64,000 nt of DNA from an uncultured Sedimentitalea sp. (lineage in GTDB: Bacteria; Pseudomonadota; Alphaproteobacteria; Rhodobacterales; Rhodobacteraceae). The first letter of the stretch is position 1. Each line of letters starts with the position of its first letter. Shown in pieces: positions 1 through 9,222 of this stretch. A program made the position numbers and the translations under genes. Location: positions 124,001 through 188,000 of the forward strand of contig CANNGH010000004.1 in the NCBI GenBank assembly GCA_947504115.1, read 5' to 3'. The notes under the pieces were generated by a model that searched no databases, had not been told where the DNA came from, and saw only the letters and a program-made list of their open reading frames with translations.

Positions 1-581
1 TCAAGAACGGCGAGCCGTTCAAGATGTCCAAACGCGCGGGTACATTCGTGACGTTGCGCGATGTGGTCGAGCAGGTTGGCCCGGATGTGACACGGTTCGT
101 CATGCTGACCCGCAAGAACGACGCGCCGCTGGATTTCGACTTTGACAAGGTGCTGGAACAAAGCCGCGACAATCCCGTTTTCTACGTCCAATACGCCCAT
201 GCCCGCGTGATGAGCGTGCAGCGCCGCGCCGCCGAGGCCGGGATCGCGTCGGACCCGGTCACGCTGGCCGCGGCGGACTTGGGCAAACTGGAGCACGAGG
301 CCGAACTGGCGCTGGCCAAGAAGCTCGCCGAATGGCCGCGTCTGGTGGAAACCGCCGCCCGCAGCCACGAGCCGCATCGCGTCGCGTTTTACCTTTACGA
401 ATTGGCGGGTGATTTCCATGCCTTGTGGAACCGGGGCAACGATCAGCCCGAACTGCGCTTCCTGCAAGAGGGCGACGCGGAGACCAGCCACAGCAAATTG
501 GCGCTGGCACGGGCCGTGGCCGTTGTTATTTCCGCAGGTCTTGGTATTCTCGGCGTGACTCCGGCGCAGGAGATGCGGTGA
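1..581 (+). CDS. argS: Arginyl-tRNA synthetase, C-terminal part (5' truncated by window edge)
   Basis: This charges tRNA-Arg with arginine in the cytoplasm. The open frame enters from the left edge (first full codon at position 3) and shows the class I KMSK signature as KMSKRAG at positions 21-41. An ArgRS-type DALR anticodon-binding domain follows, with the typical run [13 protein letters not shown], then FYVQYAHAR and ending in [12 protein letters not shown]. The catalytic N-terminal half lies outside the window. The stop at 579-581 is followed after about 85 bases by the SPOR protein gene on the same strand, so they probably share a transcript. Identification is secure; only about 190 residues are visible. 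Confidence 0.96.
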   Translation, partial: KNGEPFKMSKRAGTFVTLRDVVEQVGPDVTRFVMLTRKNDAPLDFDFDKVLEQSRDNPVFYVQYAHARVMSVQRRAAEAGIASDPVTLAAADLGKLEHEAELALAKKLAEWPRLVETAARSHEPHRVAFYLYELAGDFHALWNRGNDQPELRFLQEGDAETSHSKLALARAVAVVISAGLGILGVTPAQEMR

Positions 582-665
582 CAAAACCGCCTGACCCGCC
601 GGCTGAGGCAGACACAAGGCAAACCCGAAAGCGGCCCGTGCGCCGCAACGGGCAGTGAGGCGGAC

Positions 666-1679
666 ATGGCAGATTACGACGACACGCAGGGCGTGGACGC
701 GCAGGACGCGGACACCGCACCGCGCGGCCCGTCGACCGGCATCGCCAGATTGGTGAATGTCGCGGGGGCGGTGGCGTCGCTCGCGCTGGTCGTCGGCATC
801 GCGTTCTGGGGTTACAAGCTGATCATGCGCGACGTCAGCGGCGTGCCCGTTGTGCGCGCCATCGAGGGGCCGTTGCGCGCCCAACCCGACGATCCCGGCG
901 GCCAGCCCGCCGATCATCAGGGGCTGGCGGTGAACCGGGTCGCGGCCAAAGGCTCGGCCGCTCCGACGGCCGATACACTCCGGCTTGCCCCCCGGCCAGT
1001 CGCGCTGGCGCAGGAGGATGCGCCTATGGCCAGTTTCGAACCGGACACGCCCGCTGACGACGCGGATGCCGGAATGATCGCCGACATCGATATGGACGCC
1101 GACACCGACGACGAAGCCGAAAGCGGTGCCATCGCCGAGGCCGAGGTCGAAACCGATGAAGCGCCTGACGCTGCCGAAGCCGAATCCTCGGGTCCGGCAT
1201 CCTTTCCCGCAGGGTCCATGGACGCGGTTCTGGCCGAACTGGCGGGCGAGGACGATGGCCAGCCGGACGAGGACATCACTGCGGCGCCAGCGGTGATCGA
1301 GGGTCCGGGCGTCGCGCATTCGCGCCGCCCGCTGAAACGCCCCGGCGATCTTGTGGTGAGAGTTTCCGCCCCCGTCCAAATGCCCGAAACGCGCGAGACG
1401 AAAGAAATCTCGGCTGACACGCTGACGCCCGGAACCCCGCTCGCGCAACTCGGGGCGTTGGAAAGCCCCGAGGTCGCGCGCGCCGAATGGGACCGTCTGG
1501 CAGGCCGGTTCGAGGATTATCTGGCCGACAAATCGCGGGTGATCCAGCAGGCATCCAGCGGCGGGCGCAGCTTTTACCGCCTGCGCGTCGCGGGTTTCGA
1601 GGACATCGCCGACGCCCGCCGCTTTTGCGCGGTTCTGGCCGCCGAACGGGCCGAGTGCATCCCCGTTTCGGCCAAATGA
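666..1679 (+). CDS. SPOR-domain membrane protein
   Basis: The 337-residue protein has a short cytoplasmic N-terminus and one transmembrane segment around residues 30-50 (VAGAVASLALVVGIAFWGY). A long low-complexity Ala/Asp/Glu-rich periplasmic linker follows at roughly 90-250. A C-terminal SPOR domain at about 265-337 contains YRLRVAGFEDIADARRFCAVL. SPOR domains bind peptidoglycan stripped of stem peptides at division septa, so a cell-envelope or division role is inferred. A GAGGCGG ribosome site precedes the ATG at 666. The stop overlaps the nagZ start in an ATGA, which suggests translational coupling with a second peptidoglycan-directed protein. The exact partner is unknown. Confidence 0.85.
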   Translation: MADYDDTQGVDAQDADTAPRGPSTGIARLVNVAGAVASLALVVGIAFWGYKLIMRDVSGVPVVRAIEGPLRAQPDDPGGQPADHQGLAVNRVAAKGSAAPTADTLRLAPRPVALAQEDAPMASFEPDTPADDADAGMIADIDMDADTDDEAESGAIAEAEVETDEAPDAAEAESSGPASFPAGSMDAVLAELAGEDDGQPDEDITAAPAVIEGPGVAHSRRPLKRPGDLVVRVSAPVQMPETRETKEISADTLTPGTPLAQLGALESPEVARAEWDRLAGRFEDYLADKSRVIQQASSGGRSFYRLRVAGFEDIADARRFCAVLAAERAECIPVSAK

Positions 1680-2677
1680 GCTTTGGCGCGGTCATTCTGG
1701 ATGCGCAGGGGCTGCGTCTGAGCGCCGCCGAAAAAGCGCTGTTTACCGCAGCGGATCCGTTCGGTTTCATCCTGTTCGCCCGCAATCTGGACACGCCGGA
1801 CCAGATCCGCGCCCTGTGCGACGAGATGCGCACCGCCGTCGGGCGCGATGCCCCGATCACCATCGATCAGGAGGGCGGACGTGTGCAGCGCCTGCGCCCG
1901 CCATTGGCGCGCGACTGGCCGACGCCGCTGGACCATGCGCGCGCCGCCGGGGCAGGGGCCGTGCGAGCGTTCCATCTTCGGTATCGGCTCATCGCGCATG
2001 AACTGCACGCCCTGGGGATCGACAGCAATTGCGCGCCAATGGCCGATCTGTCCGGAGACGATACCCACCCGTTCCTGAGAAACCGTTGCTACGGCAGCGA
2101 TCCGGCGACGGTCGCGCGACTGGCGCGCGCAGCGGCGCAGGGGCTGCTGGACGGTGGCGTCTTGCCGGTTCTGAAGCACATCCCCGGCCACGGGCGCGCC
2201 ACGTTGGACAGCCATCACGCATTGCCCCATGTCGCGGCCCCGGTGGAGGTGCTGGAGGAAACCGATTTCGCGCCGTTCCGCGCCTTGAGCGATCTGCCGA
2301 TGGGGATGACCGCGCATCTGGTTTACGATGCGATCGATCCGGATCCCGCGACCCTCTCGCCCCGCATGATCGCGCTGATCCGCGACCGGATCGGCTTTGA
2401 CGGATTGCTGATGACGGATGACATCTCGATGAAGGCGCTGGCCGGATCTCCGGCGGAAAATGCCCGCGCGGCGATTGCGGCGGGGTGCGACGTGGCGTTG
2501 TTCTGCAACGGGACGCTGGCCGAACGCGATGCGGTGGCCGATGCCGCCGGGCGCATGGGGCCGGAGGCGAGGCGTCGCGCCAGGGCGGCGCTTGCGGCGC
2601 GGCGGATACCCGACGATTTCGACGTGGAGGCCGCCGAGGCCGCGCTTGGCGCCGTGATGCAGGAGCAGCCACAATGA
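1676..2677 (+). CDS. nagZ: Beta-N-acetylhexosaminidase (family GH3)
   Basis: NagZ removes GlcNAc from anhydro-muropeptides in cytoplasmic peptidoglycan recycling. The 333-residue product has the expected single GH3 domain, with the substrate-side IDQEGGRVQRL, the NagZ signature KHIPGHG (His loop GRATLDSHH) and LLMTDDISM with the nucleophile Asp. The frame is open further upstream, but the ATG at 1676 overlaps the SPOR stop and gives the family's normal N-terminus (MSFGAVILDAQG). It is followed by scpA with another ATGA overlap, the usual alphaproteobacterial order. anmK, a GlcNAc kinase and nagA elsewhere in the window act on its products. Confidence 0.95.
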   Translation: MSFGAVILDAQGLRLSAAEKALFTAADPFGFILFARNLDTPDQIRALCDEMRTAVGRDAPITIDQEGGRVQRLRPPLARDWPTPLDHARAAGAGAVRAFHLRYRLIAHELHALGIDSNCAPMADLSGDDTHPFLRNRCYGSDPATVARLARAAAQGLLDGGVLPVLKHIPGHGRATLDSHHALPHVAAPVEVLEETDFAPFRALSDLPMGMTAHLVYDAIDPDPATLSPRMIALIRDRIGFDGLLMTDDISMKALAGSPAENARAAIAAGCDVALFCNGTLAERDAVADAAGRMGPEARRRARAALAARRIPDDFDVEAAEAALGAVMQEQPQ

Positions 2678-3474
2678 CCGAGCAGACCCAGCATCAATTC
2701 CGCGAACAACCGCTTCCGGTGGCCGAACGTCTCGCCGCCGAGGCGCTGATTGTCGATGTGGACGGGTTCGAGGGGCCGCTCGACCTGCTGCTGACGCTTT
2801 CGCGCACACAAAAGGTCGATCTGCGGAAGGTTTCGGTGCTGCAACTGGCGCGGCAATATCTGGCCTTTGTCGAACAGGCCAAGGCGCTGCGGCTGGAACT
2901 GGCGGCGGATTATCTGGTGATGGCCGCCTGGCTGGCCTTTCTGAAATCCCGCCTGCTGCTGCCCCCCGACCCCGAGGAAGAGGGGCCATCGGGCGCCGAC
3001 ATGGCAGCACATCTGGCGTTTCAGCTTGAGCGGCTTCAGGCGATGCGCGACGCCGCCGCGCGGCTGATGGCGCGCGACCGGCTGGGGCGGGATTTCTTCG
3101 CGCGCGGGCAGGCGCAGGATGTCGCGCAGGTCCGCAAGACGACCTATTCCGCGACGCTGCTCGATCTCATGCAGGGCTATGCCCGCATCCGCACACGCGA
3201 CGATTTCCGACCCTTCGTGATGGACCGCGACAACGTGTTCACCCTGGAACAGGCGCTGGAGCGGATGCGTCCGATGATCGGTTTCGCCGGAAAATGGACC
3301 GACCTGACCAGCTATCTGCCCGACGGCTGGGACAGCGATCCGGTGCGTCGCCGCTCGGCCACGGCGGCGACCTTTGCCGCGTCGCTGGAACTGGTCAAGG
3401 AAGGGCACGCGGAACTGCGCCAAAGCGGCACCTTCGCCCCCATTCAATTGCGCCGCAAGGAGGCCCGCGCGTGA
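2674..3474 (+). CDS. scpA: Segregation and condensation protein A
   Basis: ScpA is the kleisin subunit that bridges the SMC heads and binds ScpB in the chromosome-condensation complex. The 266-residue protein shows the family opening FEGPLDLLLTLSRTQKVDL near residue 30 and AADYLVMAAWLAFLKSRLLLP near 85-105. Its C-terminal winged-helix part is less conserved. The start at 2674 was chosen because it overlaps the nagZ stop (ATGA). The frame is open further upstream, but that part lies inside nagZ. It overlaps scpB by four bases (GTGA), so the two complex partners are translationally coupled. Confidence 0.95.
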   Translation: MTEQTQHQFREQPLPVAERLAAEALIVDVDGFEGPLDLLLTLSRTQKVDLRKVSVLQLARQYLAFVEQAKALRLELAADYLVMAAWLAFLKSRLLLPPDPEEEGPSGADMAAHLAFQLERLQAMRDAAARLMARDRLGRDFFARGQAQDVAQVRKTTYSATLLDLMQGYARIRTRDDFRPFVMDRDNVFTLEQALERMRPMIGFAGKWTDLTSYLPDGWDSDPVRRRSATAATFAASLELVKEGHAELRQSGTFAPIQLRRKEARA

Positions 3475-4112
3475 GCGATGACGATGCCGCCTTTACCGTT
3501 CCCTCGATGACCGAGCAGGAGCGCATGGTCGAGGCGGTGCTGTTTGCCAGCGCCGAACCGGTCAGCCTGTGCGGATTCGAGGCACGGATGCCGCAGGGCT
3601 GCGACCCGGCGGAGGCGCTGGTGCATCTGCGCCGCCGCTACGAGGGGCGCGGCGTGCAGGTGGTCAGGGTGGGCGATGCCTGGGCGTTGCGCACCGCGCC
3701 CGATCTGGCCTTCCTGATGCGCGAGGAAACCGTCGAGACCCGCAAGCTCAGCCGCGCGGCGACCGAGACTCTGGCGATCATCGCCTATCACCAGCCCGTC
3801 ACCCGTGCCGAGATCGAGGAGATCCGCGGTGTTTCGGTTTCGCGCGGCACCATTGATCAGTTGCTGGAGCTGGAATGGATCAGGCTTGGGCGCCGCAAGA
3901 TGACCCCGGGGCGGCCCGTCACTTTCGTGGTCACGCCGCAGTTTCTGGATCATTTCGGACTGGAAAGCGCGCGCGACCTGCCGGGACTGAAGGAATTGCG
4001 CGCCGCCGGCCTGTTGGAAAACCGTGTCCCGCTCGGCGCGATGCCGCCCGGTCCCGACACGCCGGACGAGGACGAAGCCAGCGAAGGGCAGAGCGAGTTG
4101 TTCGAGGATTGA
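3471..4112 (+). CDS. scpB: Segregation and condensation protein B
   Basis: ScpB is a dimeric winged-helix partner of ScpA in the SMC complex. The 213-residue product contains EAVLFASAEPVSL near residue 20, and the diagnostic TETLAIIAYHQPVTRAEIEEIRG and SRGTIDQLLELEWI blocks across roughly residues 95-145. The start is taken as the GTG at 3471, which overlaps the scpA stop. An in-frame ATG at 3507 is an alternative. The C-terminus is acidic (DEDEASEGQSELFED), as is common in alphaproteobacterial ScpB. It probably ends the nagZ-scpA-scpB unit or continues into the small gene 72 bases downstream. Confidence 0.95.
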   Translation: MSDDDAAFTVPSMTEQERMVEAVLFASAEPVSLCGFEARMPQGCDPAEALVHLRRRYEGRGVQVVRVGDAWALRTAPDLAFLMREETVETRKLSRAATETLAIIAYHQPVTRAEIEEIRGVSVSRGTIDQLLELEWIRLGRRKMTPGRPVTFVVTPQFLDHFGLESARDLPGLKELRAAGLLENRVPLGAMPPGPDTPDEDEASEGQSELFED

Positions 4113-4184
4113 GCCGCCCGCCGCTGTAAATTGCATGTCCCGCCCCCAATGTGGGAGACTGGGATACCAAGGAACGAGGACAGC

Positions 4185-4406
4185 ATGAACTTGAATCGGA
4201 TCATCAACATGGTCGTGCGGATCGTCATGCGTCGTGCGATCAATTCCGGGCTGAACTTCGGCATCCGGGCGGCCTCGGGGCGAGGTCGCGGACAACGCGG
4301 GATTCCGGCGCCGACGGATGATCGCGCCACGCAGCCGCAGGACAAGCAGATGGCGCGCCGACAGCGTCAGGCCGCCAAGGCGGCGCGGCGGATCGGCAGA
4401 TTGTAA
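4185..4406 (+). CDS. Small basic hypothetical protein (73 aa)
   Basis: The function is not recognised. The ATG at 4185 has a clear ribosome site (GGAACGAGGA) ending about 5 bases upstream. The N-terminal ~30 residues are hydrophobic to amphipathic and rich in Ile, Val and Met (MNLNRIINMVVRIVMRRAI). The rest is strongly basic with many Arg, Lys and Gln, ending KAARRIGRL. It could be membrane-peripheral or nucleic-acid binding; the sequence does not decide. It follows scpB on the same strand and converges on the dCTP deaminase gene, leaving only nine bases between the two stops. Confidence 0.65.
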   Translation: MNLNRIINMVVRIVMRRAINSGLNFGIRAASGRGRGQRGIPAPTDDRATQPQDKQMARRQRQAAKAARRIGRL

Positions 4407-4415
4407 AGAAAAGGA

Positions 4416-5495
4416 TCAGTCGGGGGTCTTGAAGTGTTTCGACAGTTTCAGCCCCTGCCCCTGATAGTTCGACGCGATGCCCGCGCCGTATAGCTGCGTG
4501 GGGATCTCGGCCATGCGTTCGTAGACCAGCCGGCCCACCACCTGCCCGTGTTCCAGCACAAACGGCGCCTCGTGGCAGCGGACCTCAAGCACCCCGCGCG
4601 ACCCGGCACCGCCAGCGGCGTCATGGCCGAAACCGGGGTCGAAGAACCCTGCGTAATGCACCCGGAACTCACCCACCATCGCCAGATAGGGGGCCATTTC
4701 GGCGGCATAGCGCGGCGGTATATGCACCGCCTCGCGACTGACCAAAATGTAGAACGCACCCGGATCGAGGATGATCCGACCGGTGGAACTGCGCACCTCT
4801 TCCCAGTATTCCGCCGGATCGTAGGCGCCGATGCGATCGAGGTCGATGACACCGGTATGGGGCTTGGCGCGATAGCCGACCAGATCGCTGCCGGGCAGGC
4901 GCAGATCGACCGAAAAGCCCAGACCGTCCTGGATGACGGCCTCGCCATCGACCAGAGGCGTGTCTTTGTGCAGCGCCGCCAGTTCGGCATCGTTCAGCAC
5001 CGCCTGTCCACGGCGGAACCGGATCTGGTTCAGCCGCATGCCCGGACGCACCAGAACCGAGAACGAGCGCGGGCAGATTTCGGCATAGAGCGGACCCTGA
5101 TAGCCGGGCGCGATCCGGTCGAACTCGGTGCCGCCATCGGTGATCGTGCGGGTCAGCAGATCCAGCCGCCCGGTCGAGCTTTTGGCGTTGGCGACCGCGC
5201 TCATGTCGGCGGGAAGGGCCAGCGATTCCATCAGCGGCACCAGATAGACACAGCCCTTTTCCAGCACCGCGCCATCGCTGAGATCGATGCGATGCATCTC
5301 GAATTCTGCCAACCGGTCTGCGACGCTGCGCCCATGCCCCGCCAGAAACGAGGCGCGGACGCGATAGGCGACATGGCCAAGGCGCAGATCGAGGCTGGCC
5401 GGTTGGATCTGCGCCGGATCGACGGGCGGGTCGGCCAGGATCGTGCCTTCGGCGACCATTGCTTCGATCTGCTGATTTGCGCAGACGCCGGTCAT
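4416..5495 (-). CDS. dcd: 2'-Deoxycytidine 5'-triphosphate deaminase, long alphaproteobacterial form
   Basis: Dcd converts dCTP to dUTP and feeds dUMP to thymidylate synthesis. At 360 residues it is about twice the length of the E. coli enzyme. It looks like an internal duplication of the dUTPase/DCD fold, as in the long alphaproteobacterial proteins: the N-terminal copy carries IQPASLDLRLG and SSTGRLDLLTR, and the C-terminal copy carries FYILVSREAVHIPP, AEMAPYLAMVGEFRVHYAGFFDPGFG and VLEHGQVVGRLVYERM. I take the ATG at 5495 (MTGVCANQQIE); ATGs at 5507 and 5525 are also in frame. Its promoter should lie between it and the tRNA-Pro gene. Confidence 0.9.
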   Translation of the reverse strand: MTGVCANQQIEAMVAEGTILADPPVDPAQIQPASLDLRLGHVAYRVRASFLAGHGRSVADRLAEFEMHRIDLSDGAVLEKGCVYLVPLMESLALPADMSAVANAKSSTGRLDLLTRTITDGGTEFDRIAPGYQGPLYAEICPRSFSVLVRPGMRLNQIRFRRGQAVLNDAELAALHKDTPLVDGEAVIQDGLGFSVDLRLPGSDLVGYRAKPHTGVIDLDRIGAYDPAEYWEEVRSSTGRIILDPGAFYILVSREAVHIPPRYAAEMAPYLAMVGEFRVHYAGFFDPGFGHDAAGGAGSRGVLEVRCHEAPFVLEHGQVVGRLVYERMAEIPTQLYGAGIASNYQGQGLKLSKHFKTPD

Positions 5496-5547
5496 ACGGC
5501 ATTCCATCCTGTAAAAGCCGGACAATCTGTAAATCGTCGGTGTGATT

Positions 5548-5624
5548 TGGTCGGGCTAGCAGGACTCGAACCTGCGACCTTCCGTCCCCCAGACGGACGC
5601 GCTACCAGACTGCGCCATAGCCCG
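5548..5624 (-). tRNA. tRNA-Pro (anticodon GGG), CCA encoded
   Basis: The complement folds into a full cloverleaf: acceptor CGGGCTA/TAGCCCG, D-arm GCGC...GCGC, and anticodon stem TCCGT/ACGGA around loop CTGGGGG. The T-arm is GCAGG-TTCGAGT-CCTGC. Discriminator A and an encoded CCA complete it. The 77-base length fits. It sits alone between the dCTP deaminase and MerR genes, all on the minus strand. Confidence 0.97.
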
Positions 5625-5684
5625 ACGATGCGCCGTTCATACCGGTTTTCAGGCCGGGAGCAAGGGAGAATCACGACTTTTGCC

Positions 5685-6341
5685 TCAGCCCGGTCCGGCC
5701 CGCGAAACCCGCTCCGCCCAGGCCCGCAACTCCTGCGCCACGGGAGCCAGATCGCGCATTTGACGGGGGCTGAGACGATCGAGCCGCGCCAGACGCTCCA
5801 GCGGACCGGGGCGATAGGGCATGTCGGACTTCGAAACCCGTGGGGTCATCGCGTCGGGCGTTTCCGGTTCAGCAACGGGCGGCACCGGAGCGTCAAGCGC
5901 ATCCGCCGCAGGGGTTTCGCGCGCGACAGGAGCGGGCTCGGACGGCGCCGCATCCGATCCGGACGCTTCGGGCGAAGGTTCGTCCGCCGGTTCGGTATCC
6001 GCGGGTTTGCCGGCGGCAAAGGGCAGGACCGTGGCGCTTTCGTATTCGATCGCGTCGGTGTCCTCGTCGAGCGGCCGGGACAGGCTGGCGACCTCGGCAA
6101 TGCCCTGTTCGCGCAGGATTTTCTGAACGCCCTTGATGGTCATGCCTTCGTCATGCAGCAATATCCGGATGCCGCTGAGAAGTTGCATGTCGGCGGGGCG
6201 GTAATAGCGCCGCCCGCCCGCGCGTTTGACGGGCTTTACCTGCGTGAACTTGCTTTCCCAGAATCGCAGCACATGCGCCTGAACCCCCAGCCAGTCGGCA
6301 ACTTCGCTGATCGTGCGAAAGGCATCGGGCGACTTGGCCAT
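5685..6341 (-). CDS. MerR-family transcriptional regulator
   Basis: The 218-residue protein has an N-terminal MerR winged helix at about residues 8-75 ([22 protein letters not shown], then [36 protein letters not shown]). A central acidic Ala/Pro/Glu-rich linker of low complexity follows, and then a short basic C-terminus ([25 protein letters not shown]). No metal-binding cysteine pattern is present, so this is not a metal or redox sensor of the classic type. It lies directly after ihfA (3-base gap) in the rpmF-plsX-fabH-ihfA-merR row conserved in Rhodobacteraceae. Its target genes are unknown. Confidence 0.88.
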   Translation of the reverse strand: MAKSPDAFRTISEVADWLGVQAHVLRFWESKFTQVKPVKRAGGRRYYRPADMQLLSGIRILLHDEGMTIKGVQKILREQGIAEVASLSRPLDEDTDAIEYESATVLPFAAGKPADTEPADEPSPEASGSDAAPSEPAPVARETPAADALDAPVPPVAEPETPDAMTPRVSKSDMPYRPGPLERLARLDRLSPRQMRDLAPVAQELRAWAERVSRAGPG

Positions 6342-6344
6342 GTC

Positions 6345-6647
6345 TCAGCCCTTGTTGCCCGACGCGACGCGGTCTTTCATCAGATGCGAGGGGCGGAACG
6401 TCAGCACCCGCCGCGGCTGGATCGGCACTTCTTCTCCGGTCTTGGGATTGCGCCCGATCCGGGCGGATTTGTCGCGTACGCTGAACGTGCCGAAAGAGGA
6501 AATCTTGACCTGTTCGCCGCGCACCAGGGCATTGGAAATATGCTCCAGAACGCTTTCGACCAGTTGCGCGCTTTCGTTGCGCGACAGGCCGACTTCGCGA
6601 AAGACCGCTTCGCTCAGATCCATGCGTGTAAGAGTCTTTTCGCCCAT
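6345..6647 (-). CDS. ihfA: Integration host factor subunit alpha
   Basis: IHF-alpha pairs with IHF-beta to bend DNA in recombination, replication and transcription. The product shows the HU/IHF fold with the alpha-type opening [20 protein letters not shown]. The DNA-binding arm contains [12 protein letters not shown] and the protein ends [11 protein letters not shown]. Two in-frame ATGs exist, at 6659 and 6647. I choose 6647 (100 residues, [10 protein letters not shown]) because a strong GGGGGA precedes it and the length equals the usual Rhodobacter IhfA. It probably shares a transcript with fabH upstream and merR downstream. Confidence 0.95.
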   Translation of the reverse strand: MGEKTLTRMDLSEAVFREVGLSRNESAQLVESVLEHISNALVRGEQVKISSFGTFSVRDKSARIGRNPKTGEEVPIQPRRVLTFRPSHLMKDRVASGNKG

Positions 6648-6747
6648 TTTTTCCCCCATTGTTTTCGAAACAATACGGGTAGCGCAATTTCACTGTCAAT
6701 ATCAATGATTTGCGCGGGCCCGCTTCGGCAGACTCGCGCAGGGCATT

Positions 6748-7719
6748 TTACCAGCGCAAAACCACCGCACCCCAGGCCAGTCCGCCGCCGATCGCCTCGG
6801 TCACGATCAGGTCGCCCGGCTTGATCTGACCGCGCTGCTTGCCCACCGAAAGCGCCAGCGGGATCGACGCGGCCGAGGTGTTGCCGTGGTCCTGCACCGT
6901 CACCACGACCTTGTCCATCGACAGGCCCATCCGCCGCGCGGTGCCCTGGATGATGCGGATATTGGCCTGATGCGGCACCACCCAGTCGACATCGTCACCC
7001 GTCAATCCGGCGCGGTCCAGTGTGGTTTCGGCGGTGGCGGTCAGCTTTTCGACGGCGTGGCGGAACACCTGGTTGCCCTGCATGCGCAATTTGCCGGTCT
7101 GCTGCGTCGAAACGCCGCCATCCACGTAAAGCAGATCGCGGAACCGCCCGTCCGAATTCAGGTCCATCGCCAGAATGCCCTGATCCGCGGCGGTGCCCTC
7201 GCCCTCTCGCGCCTCGAGCACCAGCGCACCGGCACCGTCGCCGAACAGTACGCAGGTCGAACGGTCGCTCCAGTCCATGATGCGGCTGAAGGTTTCGGCA
7301 CCGATCACCATAACCCGTTTCGCCTGACCGGAGACGATCAGCGCGTTGGCATTGGCCAGCGCATAGACGAACCCGGCACAGACCGCTTGCAGATCAAAGG
7401 CAAAGCCATGCGTCATGCCCAATTCGGCCTGCACCATGGTCGCCACCGACGGAAAGGTCAGATCGGGGGTCGAGGTGGCAACGATGATCGCGTCCAGATC
7501 ATCGACGCCGATCCCGGCATCCGTCAGCGCGGCGCGGGCGGCATGACTGGCCAGATCCGATGTGGTCTCGCCCTCGGCGGCGAAATGCCGCCGTTCGATG
7601 CCCGAGCGCGATCTGATCCACTCGTCCGTCGTGTCGAGCGTCGCCTCGAATTCGGAATTGGGCACGACCCGGTCGGGCAGATAATGGCCGACTCCGGTGA
7701 CAACTGCGCGACCCGTCAT
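6748..7719 (-). CDS. fabH: 3-Oxoacyl-ACP synthase III (KAS III)
   Basis: FabH condenses acetyl-CoA with malonyl-ACP to start type II fatty-acid synthesis. The 323-residue protein carries the whole Cys-His-Asn triad: Cys in LQAVCAGFVYAL (about 115), His in VVPHQANIRI (about 248) and Asn in DHGNTSAASIPLAL (about 278). It ends in the typical GGGLAWGAVVLRW. The ATG overlaps the plsX stop by four bases, so the two are translationally coupled. This is the standard plsX-fabH pair linking phospholipid and fatty-acid synthesis. Confidence 0.97.
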   Translation of the reverse strand: MTGRAVVTGVGHYLPDRVVPNSEFEATLDTTDEWIRSRSGIERRHFAAEGETTSDLASHAARAALTDAGIGVDDLDAIIVATSTPDLTFPSVATMVQAELGMTHGFAFDLQAVCAGFVYALANANALIVSGQAKRVMVIGAETFSRIMDWSDRSTCVLFGDGAGALVLEAREGEGTAADQGILAMDLNSDGRFRDLLYVDGGVSTQQTGKLRMQGNQVFRHAVEKLTATAETTLDRAGLTGDDVDWVVPHQANIRIIQGTARRMGLSMDKVVVTVQDHGNTSAASIPLALSVGKQRGQIKPGDLIVTEAIGGGLAWGAVVLRW

Positions 7720-8849
7720 GCCTCACCTTCTTTGTTATCGTTGACTGTCTCTGCCTCGGGGGCGGCGGGCGGCCTGTCGTCGTCTTGCGCGACATCGGCT
7801 GCCGAAGCGACCCGTGCGGCCAGCTTATCGGTAAATCCGGATTTTGCCAACTGGAACGCCAGCTTGATCGCCGCCGAAACGCCGGTGGCATCGGCGCTGC
7901 CATGGGATTTCACCACCGTGCCGTTCAGTCCCAGGAAAACGCCGCCATTGACCCTGCGCGGATCCACACGCTTCTGCAACCGGCGCAACGACGTGATCGC
8001 CAGAACCGACGCCAGCCGCGACAGGGGCGAATGTTTGAACGCCTCGCGCAGCAGGGTCGAGACCAGCTTGGCCGTGCCCTCGCCGGTCTTGATGGCGACA
8101 TTGCCGGTGAACCCGTCGGTCACGATCACGTCGGCCACGTCGCCGGTGATGTCGCTGCCCTCGACGAAACCGACATAGTCGAACGCCGCCTCGTCGCTGA
8201 ATTGTGCAATCAGCGCCTGCGCCTCTTTCAGCACGGCGCGGCCCTTGTGCTCTTCGGTGCCGACATTCAGCAGCCCGATGCGCGGGCGGGGCAGCCCCAT
8301 GCCGTTGCGCGCATAAGACGCGCCCATCAGCGCGAATTGCAGCAAATCGCCGGCTTCGGCACGCACATCGGCACCGACATCCAGCATGACATTGAATTTG
8401 CGCGCGGCCAGGGTCGGATACAGCACCGCGATCGCGGGACGGTTCACGCCGGGCAGCTTGCGCAGGCGGATCATGCTGAGCGCCATCAGCGCGCCGGTAT
8501 TGCCACACGAGACCGCGCTGGCGGCCTCGCCCGAGCGCACCGATTCGAGGGCCGACCACATCGACGTGCCCTTGCCGTTGCGCAGCACGAGGCTGGGCTT
8601 GTCGTCCATCGTGACAACATCGGGCGCATCGCGGAAGGTGACACGCCCGCTCAGGTCGCGCCGTCGGGCGACCAGCTTGCGCAGGCGCGCTTCGGGACCA
8701 TGAAGGATGAACCCGATCTCGGGATTTTTCGCGGCCGATTCCGCCAGTCCGGCAACGACGGCGGACGGGCCGGCATCGCCGCCCATCGCGTCAACGGAAA
8801 TAATGATGCGTCCGGCTGTCGTCTGGGCCTGTTCGGCTTGGGCCGTCAT
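7716..8849 (-). CDS. plsX: Phosphate acyltransferase
   Basis: PlsX makes acyl-phosphate from acyl-ACP for PlsY in phosphatidic acid synthesis and is peripherally membrane-bound. The 377-residue product has the family opening ISVDAMGGDAGPSAVV near residue 18, VSCGNTGALMALSMIRL, GLLNVGTEEHKG and VTDGFTGNVAIKT. N- and C-terminal tails of about 15 and 30 residues (the latter rich in Asp, Pro and Glu) extend beyond the core. It lies 26 bases after rpmF and overlaps fabH, forming the usual yceD-rpmF-plsX-fabH operon. Confidence 0.97.
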   Translation of the reverse strand: MTAQAEQAQTTAGRIIISVDAMGGDAGPSAVVAGLAESAAKNPEIGFILHGPEARLRKLVARRRDLSGRVTFRDAPDVVTMDDKPSLVLRNGKGTSMWSALESVRSGEAASAVSCGNTGALMALSMIRLRKLPGVNRPAIAVLYPTLAARKFNVMLDVGADVRAEAGDLLQFALMGASYARNGMGLPRPRIGLLNVGTEEHKGRAVLKEAQALIAQFSDEAAFDYVGFVEGSDITGDVADVIVTDGFTGNVAIKTGEGTAKLVSTLLREAFKHSPLSRLASVLAITSLRRLQKRVDPRRVNGGVFLGLNGTVVKSHGSADATGVSAAIKLAFQLAKSGFTDKLAARVASAADVAQDDDRPPAAPEAETVNDNKEGEA

Positions 8850-8875
8850 TCAACAATTGCCCATCCGCCAGAGGC

Positions 8876-9082
8876 TTACGCCGCGTCCTCGTCCAGATCG
8901 ATCTCGTCGGCAAGGACGACGATTTCCTTGTCGTCATAATGGCCGCACGAGGCGCAGACGTGATGCGGGCGCTTCAACTCGCCGCAATTGGGGCATTCGT
9001 TGGGGTTCGCGGCGGTCAGCGAATCGTGTGCGCGACGGTTGTTGCGACGCGATTTGGAAACCTTGTTCTGTTGGACGGCCAT
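8876..9082 (-). CDS. rpmF: 50S ribosomal protein L32
   Basis: This is a component of the large ribosomal subunit. The 68-residue protein begins [20 protein letters not shown] and carries a complete zinc ribbon ([20 protein letters not shown]), then an acidic tail [11 protein letters not shown] promoter-like pair lies about 140 bases upstream at 9223-9250. It is the first gene after yceD in the plsX-fabH operon, the usual arrangement in proteobacteria. Confidence 0.97.
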   Translation of the reverse strand: MAVQQNKVSKSRRNNRRAHDSLTAANPNECPNCGELKRPHHVCASCGHYDDKEIVVLADEIDLDEDAA

Positions 9083-9222
9083 GTCTCAACCCTTGTCTGA
9101 TAAGGCCGTCGGGCGATCCCGGCGGCAATGTTGCGTTGTGTCTTTGCGTCGTCATGGGCGGCGTGCCGTGCGTTTAGGCCGCAACCTGCCCGATGTCCAA
9201 CCATAAATCCGATGAAGGCGCG

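Noticed and set aside
578-658. 26-codon GTG-started ORF between argS and the SPOR gene (GTGA overlap)
   Set aside because: It is coupled by overlap but is a low-complexity Pro/Arg string with no ribosome site of its own; random open frames of this length are common at this GC content.
4548-6824. 758-codon plus-strand frame
   Set aside because: Runs antisense through dcd, a tRNA, merR and ihfA; it has no family features.
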